From: Breviolum minutum Mf 1.05b.01
Lineage: Eukaryota; Sar; Dinophyceae; Suessiales; Symbiodiniaceae
Reading direction: 5' to 3'
NCBI GenBank assembly: GCA_000507305.1
Contig: DF239217.1
Span: 93,854-157,853, forward strand
Length of the DNA stretch: 64,000 bases
Made by a program: the position numbers and the translations under genes. The notes beneath the pieces are model-generated. The model saw only the letters and a list, made by a program, of their open reading frames with translations. It was not told the DNA's origin and searched no databases. The first letter of the stretch is position 1. Every line of letters starts with the position of its first letter. Positions 28,509 to 40,836 of this stretch are shown one piece after another.

Positions 28509-28776
28509 ATACTTCTTTTTTTTTGTGTTTGCTAAGCAAATTCAGGGACAGAAAGTTGGCAGAGTTGGGAAAGCTTTCTTAGTGGCAATTGAGTTTTGAG
28601 TCTTGACTCATGTTGCAACTTTTGCTCGTCATCGACTCGTCGTAGTTCAGCATTCCTTCCTACTGGTTAGACCTGGTTAGATAATCCTTTCAGTCCAAAA
28701 ATGGCCCCCGGGGCCCCGGTGAGATGCAAATTCCAGGTGAAATACCGACCCATTACGACTCAGGTGATGATTCGTA

Positions 28777-28892
28777 CTTGGATGTCCCAGGAAGTTAGTA
28801 AAAGGTTAGTTAGTAACTGGGTCATAACCCACAGTTATAAGTAAGTTATAACCCATTTACTATCCACTTACTAACTTCCTGCGACATCCAAG
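28777..28892 (+). mobile_element. Family M element
   Basis: CTTGGATGTCCCAGGAAGTT ... AACTTCCTGCGACATCCAAG. Terminal inverted repeats of about 20 bp with 'gttataacccatttacta' inside. Confidence 0.8.
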
Positions 28893-28916
28893 TAGGGTTT
28901 TGCGGTCAAACATCTC

Positions 28917-29102
28917 ATGTGCAACAACCAGGAGGGCGCTGTTGGTGTAAGAAGATATCTCCATGGCCTCCTTCCCACCATCCTTCATCGCGACGATCTT
29001 GTGACTTTTTCGAAGTTTGTTCGGAGAAAAAAAACCAAAGACGTCGTTATTTTCCATGAACAACTGGAAGAAACTGGCATTTTTTGGACATTTTTTTCTT
29101 AA
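28917..29102 (+). CDS. Weak small ORF next to family M element
   Basis: 61 codons with an ATG start, containing GVRRYLHGLLPTILHRDDL and KDVVIFHEQLEETGIFW. An overlapping minus frame (PNKLRKSHKIVAMKDGGKE) is about equally plausible. No family recognised. Confidence 0.22.
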   Translation: MCNNQEGAVGVRRYLHGLLPTILHRDDLVTFSKFVRRKKTKDVVIFHEQLEETGIFWTFFS

Positions 29103-30450
29103 AGATGTTTTTTTTGTTGAGGGGGTCGAAAAAAGAGCAGGTGTCTTTTGGGATATTTTAAAAGTGGAACTTAGTTTAGCTCGATGATCTGCAACATGAA
29201 GCAACCTTGAGGAATACAGAAAGCAGGGACCTTTCCTTACCGAATCGCACATGGACAGTCAATCTACCTCGTTACCTCGCCAAGTTGTACATTTCCCCAC
29301 AGAAAAAAAAATGGCGAATTCATTGCGGTCCTCTCTTAACGCGGCTTTTATTGTTCGTCCGTCCTTGGGTAGACCAATTTGAGACTAGTCGAACTTATAC
29401 AACATTAATAACTGACAAATTTAGGATGTTTACCATAGCAACATATATATATATATACATATCAGATATCAACCGTTCCCACATTATTATTTTTTTCTAA
29501 ACAACAGTTAAGATCTATACGTATAAGAACGTTCTTGATATAGAAACCCGGCAAGATCGATTTTGCTAATCGTGCTGGATTTTCAAAATCGCCAACGGAT
29601 TTTTCCAATGGCCCTCTATAGCCAGCCCGAGGTGCTTTACCATTCTGGGACTTGGGCTCTTCCATCTTGTTGGGATGCTTGGGGGGTCTTCACACATGTT
29701 TTTTGTTAATTTCCATCAACTGAAAAACTCCTATATTCAACAAACGGTTCCTTTTCCAATTGCCGAACAAAAGAAAGATTGGGTACATGCCTATGTTTTT
29801 CCAGATTGTTTTGAAGGTCACAAGTGATTGTTGTGAATAAGTTTTGTGAAAAATTGAAGTGATTGTTAAATTTTAGTGCTGGGGAATCACACCTGAATTT
29901 CAGAGAAATTTGAGTTGTAATCACTTGCCAGGTTCATGTTTTTTTTTCTGTGTTTTGAAAGGGGGGGGGATTGAAATTTGAAGTGTGAAATGATTAGTTC
30001 CCGAATCCAGTCTGCTTGAAGTGTCTCTTTTTTTTTAAACCGTAGACGCAGAAGGCTTGAAGTGTTTTTTCCATCATTATGGTGGACCAACGAACTTTGG
30101 GATATCCATCATCGCTGTGAACGTTGAAAACGATGCGCAGAAGCCAAATGTGGGCGTTTTCCTGATTTTCAGGCGTGAGAGAACCGGAAAGATTTCGTTT
30201 TTTCACAGCTGACTAGTTTTACAAAGAACACGAAAAAGTCACAATCAGTCACCCTTTTCTGGTAGGCTGTTGGTGAATGATAGCCAGCTAGCTAGTTATG
30301 TGCCAACAAAAACGCCTCTTCATTCGTTGGTATTTGTTGATTTTCGCACCTGGCCTTTTTTTAAAAGCTTTGTAACAATAATTTTTTCTCTTACTATCAA
30401 GAGTGCCCCGTCCAAAATCAATTTGTTTTATAAATCTATTGTAGTAACAT
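29103..30450. other. AT-rich stretch, no confident gene
   Basis: Short open frames on both strands. The most coding-like is on the minus strand near 29545-29665 (APRAGYRGPLEKSVGDFENP), but it lacks clear limits. Confidence 0.35.
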
Positions 30451-30451
30451 T

Positions 30452-30528
30452 GTAGTAAAAAGGTTAGTAGGTTATAACTTATAACCCATTTACTAACCAA
30501 TGATCCTAACTTCCCTGGGTCATCCAAG
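30452..30528 (+). mobile_element. Family M element, left-truncated
   Basis: Shares 'ttataacccatttactaacc' and the right end CTTCCCTGGGTCATCCAAG with 28777-28892. Confidence 0.65.
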
Positions 30529-30868
30529 CAGCCGTCATTTGTTGGACTTAAAACCATTGGACTGCGACGCGTTTTTTTTTTCCCCCGAACTCTAAGGCTG
30601 AGAAAGTTCACTTTGCCTTGGGTCTAGGGCACCCAGTTGAAGCAAACAAAATCATGGTTGGTGTAAGAACCGACAACCAGGGTTTTTTTGAAAAGACATT
30701 TGGGGATTCATCAGTGTAGAAAAAGCACACACCTCTCTTCCCCTCCGAAAAGGATTGAACAAGTCAGGTGTTATTTGTTTTTTCGTTTATACCTCGGGTA
30801 CCCCTAAATTGTTTCACTTGTCCAAAAAATCTCAATTTCATTTGATTTAACTTTGGGTGGCAGTAGTT

Positions 30869-30970
30869 AGGGTAGTTGGTTTTAAAGTTTTATTCCTATT
30901 TGCTCGAAGATTGGGGTGGAAATGATGCAGTTTGATGAGCATAGTTTTTAAAGGAGTAAACTACCAACTG
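30869..30970 (+). mobile_element. Family B relic
   Basis: GGGTAGTTGGTTTTAAAGTT ... AAACTACCAACTGG with a decayed core (gatgcagtttgatgagcata). Confidence 0.55.
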
Positions 30971-31242
30971 GTCAAACAATGGGCAACTATTGAGTTGACT
31001 TCTTCTTCTTCTTCTGTGTACCAAAGCCAGGCAGGTTTAGAGTTGGATAGTTTTCATTTTCATTTGTACCTTCGGTTTTTTTTCGGTGACAGGAATAGAA
31101 TACGGGAAACAGTGAAGTGGGGTGATGAAGGGTCGATTTTGTTTGTTTGATGTTGCAACACAAGGGGTGAAGAAACCTTTTTTTTATGTGTTTTTTCAAT
31201 CCCTAGTGTCCAGTCTACAAGATTCAAACATTTTAAAGTTGA

Positions 31243-31358
31243 TACTGTTGCTAGAAGAAATCCTGCACCACCTGGGATGTAAAAAAAACCGTGGTAAATA
31301 ATGGGATCAACTACCAACCTTAACTGGTGAGTTTACCGGATTTCAGTATCAAACAGTT
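31243..31358 (+). mobile_element. Family E element
   Basis: TACTGTTGCTAGAAGAAATC ... GGATTTCAGTATCAAACAGT with the internal motif 'cacctgggatgtaaaa'. It ends 11 bp before a family A element. Confidence 0.6.
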
Positions 31359-31368
31359 CCACTTGTAT

Positions 31369-31466
31369 TACCCTCCTGGGAACTAACATATCCCCTACCG
31401 TTCGGCACTTTTGAGTCGATGATTTTCCCTTTCCCCAGGTGGGATATGTTAGTTCCCTGGAGAGTA
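31369..31466 (+). mobile_element. Family A element, 'gtcgatgattttcc' subfamily
   Basis: TACCCTCCTGGGAACTAACA ... TGTTAGTTCCCTGGAGAGTA. The interior (ggcacttttgagtcgatga) is shared with 59754-59856. Confidence 0.85.
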
Positions 31467-31770
31467 TCATCACTTTTTTTTGTTTTGTATGAAAGGATAC
31501 GGTTTCCGTTTTTTTTGTTTTGTGTTGATGTTTTTTGTTTTTCATTTTGTATGATACCAGTATGAAGCCAAACGGTCACCATTTGTTAGACTTCATTAGG
31601 CTTCATCAAGGTGACCGTTTGTCGTCTTGGAACCCTTCGAAACTCCGATTTTTTGCGGCCTTTCCGAACAGGTGGGCCGCTGTTGTCCTTGGATGCCATT
31701 TGCCCGGTGCCTCCTTTTTTCCCTTTGGGTTGGGAAATGATGGTGTTTTTTTTGGGACCCCTGCAAAATT

Positions 31771-31880
31771 TACACCCCGGAAAACGAACAGATTTCCTGA
31801 ACATCAATGGTTGGAAGATGTAGGAAACCTATTGAAAGAGTCCCTGTTTTTTAGGGGACATGTTAGTTTTCGGGGGTGTA
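31771..31880 (+). mobile_element. Family A element
   Basis: TACACCCCGGAAAACGAACA ... TGTTAGTTTTCGGGGGTGTA. The termini match almost perfectly over 20 bp. Confidence 0.82.
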
Positions 31881-31907
31881 ACATTTTAAAGCCAAAGTTA
31901 TGATGGA

Positions 31908-31971
31908 TGGAAGATGGTTTTCCTGTTCAAAGAGGTGATTTTGAGGTTCCATCTTAATTTTCCAGGGTGTA
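31908..31971 (+). mobile_element. Family D relic (right half)
   Basis: 'ggaagatggttttcctgttc' followed by TTAATTTTCCAGGGTGTA. The left terminus is not seen. Confidence 0.5.
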
Positions 31972-32451
31972 TCTAAAAAATCCCATGGTTATATAAATGT
32001 TTTTTTCTGGAAACCAACTGTCATTTACCTGCGGCCTGGAAAAAATCATGAGTCAAATTGGGTCAAACTATGAATTCAAATACGAATAGTGAATAATCTG
32101 GAAACCCTCGTTTCCTTAATTTTTAGGGGTTATACCCAATTTTTCAGGGCTTCAAACCTTCGTTTTTGATGCTTCTGGGGTCCTAAGGTAGATACCTTGT
32201 TGGGTAGAATTTAGCCAGCAATACAGGAAATAGGCCTTCTCGAAAGATTTACATGGAGATATGTCAATGGAGAGGTCGACGAGGGCAGTAAGAAGTAGCT
32301 CAATCAGGAAATGCATTTACTGTATCCCATAACATATGATTACAAAATCAAATATCAACAGCATACATTATCATACATTCATAACATGCATATATCACGT
32401 ATCAAATATCAAAATACCATATATCACGTATCTATCAAAGGCGAGTCTCGA

Positions 32452-32560
32452 TACCCTCCAAGGAACGGGTCCATATTTGACCGAAAGGGACGGCCAGCAA
32501 ATCATCAAACTGTTTAAGTGCCAAAAAGGGAGTTGACATTTACGTTCCCTGGAGGGTTTA
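32452..32560 (+). mobile_element. Family A element, diverged
   Basis: TACCCTCCAAGGAACGGGTC ... TTACGTTCCCTGGAGGGTTT, followed by a (CT)n tract. Confidence 0.65.
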
Positions 32561-32563
32561 ATT

Positions 32564-32564
32564 A

Positions 32565-32583
<19 letters not shown>
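32564..32583. repeat. (CT)n microsatellite
   Basis: About ten CT units followed by a TATATA tract. Confidence 0.93.
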
Positions 32584-32598
<15 letters not shown>

Positions 32599-32838
32599 CA
32601 ACATACACAACCCCGTGACCTACGTGACCTATACCTATAGAACCTTCCAACCCATGTTTTTAGGGTGCCAAACTGCGAACCCTAAAGGGTTGTGAATTCA
32701 ACATCCATCCCTTAGGGGATCCACCTGTACACTGCAGCGCTACTGCACAGTTGCAGGTGGACGGCCATCAGCCTGGACGTTTCGCCTGTGATGGAGGTGG
32801 TCAAACTCAGGATTTGGAAGCACCTAACAAAGGGCCGG

Positions 32839-32956
32839 TACTGGTTGGATGGTTCAGAAATCCGGGTAACTCAGCAGTTGATAGGGTAAATATCCCATTA
32901 TTTTTAGGGTTTTATACATCCCAGCTGGTGCAGGATTTTTTTTTGCATCAACAGTA
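32839..32956 (+). mobile_element. Family E element
   Basis: TACTGGTTGGATGGTTCAGA ... TTTGCATCAACAGTA with 'ttatacatcccagctggtgc' near the right end. Confidence 0.65.
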
Positions 32957-33510
32957 GTTTGGTGAAGGGAGCAGCTCAAGAAAGGTATTTCACCAACAAA
33001 CTTCTACAAACGAACCATATGCAAGGGGTCTTTTTTGGGGGAAGGATAAGCACGGAGGGGTGTTTGGATGATACATTTTCTGATCCAAAAATCGGGGAAG
33101 CAATTCTTATCGGTTTCTTTTGAAGGCAGCTGGTAGCTTCAAGGAGTGTGTATACACACTTGGATTATGATGCAAAGGAGTGATGGATTTCCACCCCTCA
33201 AATGGGAGTTTGGAAATAGGTTTTCCAGCTTTGCGAAAGATTTCAATTGCCTAGATATTATCTGGTCAAATTATAGCGACCTCACACGACCTCACCCCAA
33301 ATGGTGGTTTAGTAAGGGGAATCCCCTTATTTCAGGGAAACCAAGGTTGGTGAAATATTATAATTTGGCCAGATATTATGATATAACCATGGTGCGATAG
33401 AATATCACTAGAATTTTCCAATTCTTAGATCATTTTCCCTTGTATGGTGAAGAATTCAAGTGACTGGTTAAATATTTGCCGGATTCTGCCCAGAAACGGT
33501 TTGAAGAAGC

Positions 33511-33621
33511 TACTGTCCAGGAAACTAACATGACAATGGAAAATCACCATTTTTAATAGGAGAAACACCTTTATTCATGGTTGCTTTTCCAGCTTGTCAT
33601 TCGTTCGTTTTTGGGGGTGTA
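33511..33621 (+). mobile_element. Family A element, decayed
   Basis: TACTGTCCAGGAAACTAACA ... TCGTTCGTTTTTGGGGGTGT+A. Confidence 0.55.
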
Positions 33622-34391
33622 ATTTTCATCATTTGAAAATGAAAGGGAAAATCGCTTTGAAGTGAATTTCCATGACTTTGGGTTTCAGTTGTTGGTTTTT
33701 CGGTGCCAGTTTTTTTTCATGCCCGATGAGGATGCTGTCCAAAACAAAAAAACAAAAGAAACTTTGGACTTGGTCATGAGAAGCTACCAAAAAAAAGCAT
33801 TTTTTTACCAAAAAACATTTCATCCGGACTGATTTCCGTGGTTATGACTTGTGTACAGATCTTGACTTTTTTGGGCCCGGAGCAGGGGTCAGCTGACCAC
33901 GGACTTTTGTTGTGTTGTAATCTGCACCTTCCGGAATCTGAAGTTCGAACTCAGGTGCGAAGTCTTAGTTTCAGAAAATCCACGATTGCATATTTTGGGA
34001 AAAATGGGTATCCAAATGGCACCAAACAAATCATCAAGGTGGTTGTTATAAAAAGATGTTAAGGAATAGTTTTCACCCCAAAGCATGAGAAGATGGAGTT
34101 TTTTGCATCTTTTTTAAAGATAAACTGGATGGTGGCAAGTTGAACCACACGCGAGTGACACTTTCCCCAAGAATCTGTGATGCTTCTTTGGGTCTTCGTT
34201 TTTGTGGCTAGGAAATTCCATGAAATTCCCCCAACAAATTCGAAGCCCATCATGCAGGCGCTGTTGCGAGGAGGCACATCTTTCCAATCAAAACGCGGGA
34301 CTGTTGGTTGGTTGGTTGGTTGGGAACTGTTTGAGACTTTTGGGGTTTTGAAAGCAGCAACTTGGACATTTTGACCCTTTCAAGGAAAATA

Positions 34392-34504
34392 AGGATGATG
34401 GAAGAACTCCGGCTAACCACGTGGGATGTAGAAAACCTGGTTTAAATAATGGGAAAAACTACCTGTCCCTCAACTGGTTAGCCGGATGTCTTCCATCAAC
34501 AGTA
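34392..34504 (+). mobile_element. Family E element
   Basis: 'ggatgatggaagaactccgg' ... GGATGTCTTCCATCAACAGT. The interior 'aaataatgggaaaaactacc' matches other E copies. Confidence 0.6.
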
Positions 34505-35600
34505 AGGATGCTATGTTGGACAAAAGCCCCCACCCAACACTACATGTTTAGGATAGGGGATCGGGGATAAACCAAATGATGTGGATGATTATATTGCTAG
34601 AGTTTCCCCAACCCCGTCCCATATATTTTGAATTTTGGGAAGATGTGATCCAATGATGAATTTTTCAGATTGGAGTCTCCACGATTTGAGAAGTTGCGAA
34701 TTCACCGTATTGATTTCTATCAACTTCTACCTGTTTTTTTGTTTCGGGCAAAACTGAGGTTTTTTGCAACATGGACTTTTAAGTGTTCAGCATTGTGTGG
34801 TGACGGGCAGCAAGCAAAGCTAAGGTTAGTCAAGAAGGATTCAAACCTTTATGATAGGATCCTACTGAGCTCCTGTTATGTTGGGGAGTTCCCAAACCAA
34901 CCCCACTGCCCAACTTCTCCTCCAGGCCTTTTTGAAATGAAAAAGACAGGCCGATCTTCTGAAAAGCAAAGACTTTCAAAGGAGAAAAGTCAGGGCAGAA
35001 ACAAAAAAATGTCTTCAAGGATAACTACTTTCTGCTTTAAAAACACCACCGCAGCTTGGGCTGAAGGGGTCCTTTTCCCCCCCTATAAGGGGCGAGGTTC
35101 GAACGCCATGTCTTTCGCGGCGAACCTCACCAAGATCGTGGCAGGCGGGCAAGGACTTCTTTTTTGCATCACCATTTGAGTTTCAAAAATATGGTTTTCC
35201 AATTTTGTGCGCACAAGAATTTCTGGCTTTTTATCCATTTTTAACATCATATCATATCATTCCTTGAAAGATATATGGATCAGGTTTGTTTTTTTTTCAG
35301 ATGAGGGGTAAATTTGTGTGTGTAATTAGTGAGTGGTAAAAAATGACAGCCACAAACCAGCCAGCCAGCCACAAGTCCGTCCCAGCAATGGATCGATTTC
35401 CCGAGGGAAGAAGTCGGAGATTGCGGATCGGGAGAAGATTGCCCAATCCTGGAAGGAAAAGGAGGCCTGGACCTGTGGACGGTTGGGAAGTGACTGGAGA
35501 AGTTGGCATGAGAAGCTGGCAAAACAAAAACGCACCAAAACACGCAAAGGGGGGGTGGCAAAAAACGCAGAATGCTTCAAACAATTCCCTGCGAGTTAAG
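34505..35600. other. Coding-like islands without a settled gene model
   Basis: Near 35108 a plus frame starts MSFAANLTKIVAGGQG with GC-rich third positions. Near 35400-35590 two plus frames are open, one reading KSEIADREKIAQSWKEKEAW. A short gene or several exons may be here, but splice phases could not be joined convincingly. Confidence 0.3.
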
Positions 35601-35764
35601 TAACACCTGAAAAATGATGGTTGAACAGCGGGGTGTTGTGGCAGCTTTCAAGTTTTTTTGGATCGCAGCTTGTAACAAAGAAAGGAAGAACCGAGACAAG
35701 CAAAGCAAACAAACAGTACCAAGAGCAAGACCAACAAAAAGACACGACCAAGAAAAAGAACCAA

Positions 35765-35765
35765 G

Positions 35766-35842
<77 letters not shown>
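35765..35842 (+). repeat. (CAA)n microsatellite
   Basis: About 25 CAA units. Gln, Thr or Asn runs in the three frames are artefacts. Confidence 0.96.
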
Positions 35843-35911
35843 CCGCCCCAACCTCGGTTGAACATATCGGTTGATTTATGTCCGTAAGGATTTTAATTAA
35901 GAATAGTTTGC

Positions 35912-36010
35912 CCCGAGGCTAGCCAGTTAAGGTTGGTAGTTTATCCCAATATTTAAATTTACAGGGTTTTCTACATCCCATGTGATGCAGGATTTCTTCC
36001 ATCAACAGCA
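35912..36010 (-). mobile_element. Family E element, one end truncated
   Basis: 'ccagttaaggttggtagttt' ... GGATTTCTTCCATCAACAG. Shares the interior with 44784-44904. Confidence 0.62.
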
Positions 36011-36155
36011 TGGTTGGCAGTGGCAACACAAATCATACTATCAACTCCTGAGAATACAGAGGACAGTAGCATTTTCCACAACAGGCACGTTAGAATATCC
36101 CCAGCCGTCAGACCATAGTATATAGATTGTTGACATTTACTAAGTTTATTTGCCT

Positions 36156-36252
36156 CATAGGATCCATGTATGGTATTGTATATTTCCCTACATTTACCAT
36201 AAAGTCATGCCACATGTAGGTAAATTTGCCATATCTACATGGATCCTATGGG
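36156..36252 (+). mobile_element. Family J element, copy 2
   Basis: CATAGGATCCATGTATGG ... CTACATGGATCCTATGGG. The ends are an inverted repeat around 'ttccctacatttaccataaa'. Confidence 0.7.
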
Positions 36253-36955
36253 TGTTAAAAAAAATAGCGGGGCCGGGTATGTAGAAACGCTTCTACTTGA
36301 GATGTCCCACGGAATTTGTCGAGGCAACGTTGCTGGATGAGGCCGTGAACTTGACACTTGGATGGCGTTTTTTGGGGGTTTCTGTAGCCCTTCCCAAGGA
36401 TTCCCCCAAGTTTTTTTTGTGAAACCTTATTAGTTGTATATATTTTTTGGGGGTACCCAGTCAAAGGTTAGGTACCCAGGTAAAAGCACCCTTATAAAAC
36501 ATGGACAAAATTGGTGAACAAATTTTTCGAAGGTTCCCCTGTTTGATGAGGGGAAACTTTAGATTCGAGGATATGCCAGGGGGCTTTGGTTCATAGCAGC
36601 TCCCCTGATAGCTGTCGAGTTTGGGATGTATAAGGCTGATATAAACCCATCATGGAGAAAAACATGGGAACCTTTGTTCGAAATTGTAATTGAAATACAT
36701 ATCATGTATCTGTATATGATATAATGATATATATAGTATATACGATATATATATATATACATATTCATATTATAGTATACAGTATATACCTATACTTTTG
36801 TAGAGTCTTTATGTGCAGCCTTTCCCAGCCTTATCCGTGGTTTTTGGTCTACGGACATGGGTTTTCGCAACGAAAGGCAGCTGAGTCACCAGTCGTTGGT
36901 TGGTGGTGCAATTTTGGAAAAAAACATGGAAAAAACAATGGAAATACCAAACCAT

Positions 36956-37061
36956 AATGTTGATGGTTCAGAAATCCTGCACCTGGGATGTAAAAAAACC
37001 TTGTGAATCATGGGATATCCACGATGTTAACTGGTGCAAGATTTCTTCCATCAACCATATT
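36956..37061 (+). mobile_element. Family E element
   Basis: TGTTGATGGTTCAGAAATCC ... GATTTCTTCCATCAACCATA with 'cacctgggatgtaaaaaaac' inside. Confidence 0.75.
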
Positions 37062-37711
37062 TCCTGGGTGGTTTTTGAACACTTTCCTGGTTGGTTGAAT
37101 GGCAAAGTGTTCAAAAAAACACGCCAAAGTGACATGACATTTTTGGTTGTTTTTTTTCACAAAGTTCCATGAAAACAATCCCAAGGTTTCAATAACTATA
37201 AATGAGATATGAACGTTCACTCCCTGGACCCCCGGTAATTGCACGAGTCCAAAGTCTATCGTGACATATTTTGCCACGCCTTTTCTGTTGAAACATGGCC
37301 TCAATTTGTTTCGTTTTTTTTTTGTTCGCTTGAAAACATCTATATTTGCACCAACTGCTCCCTTGTTTGAAAGTAAAAGCAAGCCGATCCACCGTGAACA
37401 CCCCTCAATGGATCTCCATTGGGGAAGCATTTGGACAACATTCACTTCAGTGGCGACTCGCCTTGAGTATCACCTTTTCTTCATAACATTTCCAAATTTT
37501 CTCACTTGGGGGTTTCCCCCAAAAGAAATTGGCAGAAAAAACACCACCTAGTAAAAAAACACACACAACCAGCACCATCTACAGTTTAACATATCTCTTC
37601 CAAAACCGCTCCAAGAAATAAACGAAACAACATTTTTTTTCCTCATTTACTTTCCATACACCCGGGGTCCTTTTTTGTTTGGGGTGAAACTTCAACAACA
37701 ACACGAACCCG

Positions 37712-37909
37712 ATGGAATTTTGGGGAATTTCCATATGCGACTCCAATCCACCGAGGTTCAAGTCGCGTTGCGTCAAAGAAGCGGAGCTGCAAAAGACCGA
37801 GGCCACCATCTCCTTCGAGGCGAGGCTGTGGCGCCAAGGGTTTTCGGAACCGGGGACGTTAAAAACGTCGTCGCGGGAAACGACCACGACCGTTACAACG
37901 GAGAGTTAG
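37712..37909 (+). CDS. Coding-like GC-rich island, probable terminal exon
   Basis: A plus frame reads RFKSRCVKEAELQKTEATIS then FEARLWRQGFSEPGTLKTSS and ends at TAG (37907-37909). Most third positions are G or C. The upstream limit is unclear. Another plus frame and a minus frame are also open, so strand and frame are not secure. No family recognised. Confidence 0.3.
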   Translation: MEFWGISICDSNPPRFKSRCVKEAELQKTEATISFEARLWRQGFSEPGTLKTSSRETTTTVTTES

Positions 37910-38649
37910 CAATAAGATACAAAAAGAGGGCTTTTCTTTTAAAGGAAAAGGGAGAGTAAATATAAATAAGATGTCCTCGTATTTGTCAGTATTTTTGGAA
38001 GAGAGAAGGCGGTGATGATTTTTGTTGTTCCTTCCTTTAGCTGGAAGGAATAATTGCTTGCATGTGTGTGTATTTATGATATAGATGATACATACGTGTA
38101 CATGAATGTATTTATTTGTGTATGTATGTAAAAATGCGGTCAGTATACTGCCAATTGCTTCAGTTTATGCATTTTTGCCACCAATTTATCATCCTTGGAT
38201 TCCTCCCTTGGCTTTTTGGTCGCTTGGGGTCTACCGAAAACCTGTCCTCTCTGGGTAAAGTTCAACGCCTCCCTGGCCTCAGGGACTTGTTTTTTTTTTG
38301 GATCTTATCACACCTGGACCCCCCTTTCGGGGTGCCTAAAATGGATGGGGCCCGTTAGGGTGCCATTATTTTTCGCAGGGCCATACTAAGGGTTTGATGC
38401 CACAACACCCCATTGGAGGGTGCCATTGCATGTTTTTTTAGTTGGTGTGGGATTCCTCACTCCACATTTTTCGGCAATTTGTATGTGTTTGAAACGGCAG
38501 GTGATGCCGCACATGTTTTTGGAAACAAGAAATGGATCTAGATGAAATGGGTCACTCAACAAGAATTAGGTGCAAACTTCCAGCTCCAAGTTGCGACACA
38601 GATGAGTTGAGCAGTGATCAAAACTCACTCCTTGGCTGGCTTATATAGG

Positions 38650-38735
38650 GGATGAAATCCTACCCAGTTATATATAGGGAGTATTTCGTAAGCCATGAAA
38701 TAAGCATCTCCAAATACCAACCAGTATCAACAATA
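38650..38735 (+). mobile_element. Family K element
   Basis: 'aggggatgaaatcctaccca' ... 'atttcgtaagccatgaaataa' ... 'ccaaccagta', matching 45569-45655. Confidence 0.55.
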
Positions 38736-38761
38736 ACTGCCAGGCGAAGTCTTACAGCTCT

Positions 38762-38872
38762 TACCCTCTGAAAACTAACGTGACTGGCTGGAAAATCCAC
38801 CATGAATGCAGATGTATTTCCTCTTAGTTGAACATGGGGAGTTTCCAATGTCATGTTAGTTTCAGGGGTGTA
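38762..38872 (+). mobile_element. Family A element
   Basis: TACCCTCTGAAAACTAACGT ... CATGTTAGTTTCAGGGGTGT+A. Confidence 0.78.
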
Positions 38873-40117
38873 GTATCAATAAGTAAGTAATCAATAAAAA
38901 AACATGGGTTTAGGTTTACCCAACCAATGTGACCTTTGGACATTTTACGAACCTCTGTTCCGTTGTGATATTTTTTGCTACACACTTCATGAGGCCTTGA
39001 AATTAACGATATAAAAGATCTTTACATCTTAAACACCCTGGATGTTTAGTTTTTGTGTAACGTTCACCCCCTGATATCTTCCATGAAGTCAATGAAGGAC
39101 TTCATGGTTGAAAAAATCCAGAAAACGGCCAACCCAACAAAAACCCGCAAAAAAACACCAAAAAAAAAAACGGTGAGAGGTCATCACCCGGGAGGTTCCG
39201 GACTTTCCCAAAAGGATCTTGACAGCCCCTTGGTTTGAACCGCCCCGTGTGGAAACGTGTTGTTTTTCGATTTTCGTTGGGTCTTCCGGGGTTCGGAACG
39301 TGGACCTGGTTTGCTACAGGGGGTGAGTGGTAGGTAGTTGGGATTCTTCGGTGCTGGTGGTGGTGGGAATCGAAAAACTTCTCCTTTTGGGTCATGTGTT
39401 TTTGGAAGTTTAAAAGCAGATTGAAAGAAACAAGTGGGAAGCAACATTTAAGCAGCCTTTTTGTAAATCAAAGTTTAAAATATATTGTTTTACGACAGTT
39501 GAGATCTTGGATTGAAAGAACACTTGTCCAGAAATTTCCAGATCGGTTCGGCAGAGTTTCAACAAAAACACTCACACTCATAGAAAAGAGGAGACGAACC
39601 CAAAATGCAAGTCTGAGATTCGGAAGATGACGAACCGCCAAGTTCTTTTGTGGAACAATCGCTGAAGACCATTCTTTCTGGGAGCTTGATAGATGCCACC
39701 ATGCCCAACCATCCCATCCTCGAAGTATTTTAAAATTCCGTATATCTGCAACCTGCCCAGAATGAACCAACCAGCGGAGGTGGGCACCTAATATTGAGTA
39801 TCCCTGTTTAGTCACCATTGAGGATCGAACCTGCTCACGGGCCCCCATGTAAAAGAAGGTCGTGTGAATGGCGCCACTTGTGGGTTAATCCCTTCATGAT
39901 CCCTTCTTTTGTGGGCTTGGGTGTTGTGGGTGCGGGGTTTCGCACCTTACAAAAAATCCGAAAAAAACACCTCGACCACGGATTCAAAAAAAACAATCTT
40001 CGGCAATCGCCCCCCGAAAACCCAACCCATCCAGGAAACCCCCCAAACCATCCATCTCCACGAATACGCATCCAAAGCGCCAAAAACGTCGTCAAAAAAC
40101 GTCCAAAAACGTCGAAA
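38873..40117. other. No confident gene
   Basis: Several overlapping open frames (for example plus 39394-39630, minus 39468-39848) without splice support or a recognised domain. Confidence 0.35.
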
Positions 40118-40836
40118 ATGCGTCGAGTTCACGTCAGCGGTGGTGGTTCCAACCGGAAAACTCAGGACTCCACCTACTTTGTGGATAGTTGGCCCATGGG
40201 CACCACCGCCGAAAGCTGGTTTTATGCCACCAGGGGAGTGAACAGCTCTTGGTCTCCAGGAGCACCCATTCTCTTCGCAGAGGTTGGGTTTGGTTGTTTT
40301 TTTGTTGGGTTTTAATGGTTTTTGGCGAAGATAAAGGAAGCAGGTAGAAAAAATCTAGGAGTGTTATAAAAATATTTAGATTTATGTATAATATAGAGTC
40401 ATATATCCAACTTGGAATACCCATACCTCATGAAGTAGATTCAAGTATACCGCTACCACTGCCACTGCCACTGCTACTACTACTGCCGGAAACATTGGAA
40501 AAAGCTCCCCAAACTAAACGTAAAACATCCCAAATTAACGTCTCCCCCGTTCCAAAAATATATCTCAAAAACTTGGCCCATGTTGACCAACAAAAGCTGT
40601 GTTTTTTGTTTTCCTTTTTCTGTTTGGCCCACCTTACCTTTTTAAGCAACACAAAAACAAGGTCCCATCTTTCGAAATTTCGGTTCCAGATTTCCCACGG
40701 AAAGTTCTCTTCACGATTTTTGGGTTTGTAGGTGCTCCAGGCCATGCTTCCCAAGTTCGTAGACAGAGTCAAGGATCCGGGTTCGACTTCGAAGCCACGG
40801 CGAGTCGCCTTTTTTTTGTGTGTGTTGTTCAGCTAG
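40118..40836 (+). CDS. Two-exon gene fragment, unrecognised protein
   Basis: Exon a, 40118-40282: a possible ATG start (MRRVHVSGGGSNRK) or an internal exon, continuing STYFVDSWPMGTTAESWFYA and NSSWSPGAPILFAE, ending GAG|gttggg in phase 0. Exon b starts after CTCCAG|G at 40741 in the same phase and reads AMLPKFVDRVKDPGSTSKPR. Its frame hits a TAG at 40834-40836 that belongs to the family H element, so the exon probably ends earlier, at CGA|gtcgcc. Third positions are GC-rich. Trp and Tyr content is high in exon a. I do not recognise the family. A possible further exon lies at 41445-41531. Confidence 0.45.

Noticed and set aside
31535..31903. 122-codon plus-strand ORF
   Set aside because: Its 3' third is the family A element at 31771-31880 and the rest has no coding character.
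35593..35887. Gln-, Thr- and Cys-rich ORFs
   Set aside because: Produced by the (CAA)n microsatellite.
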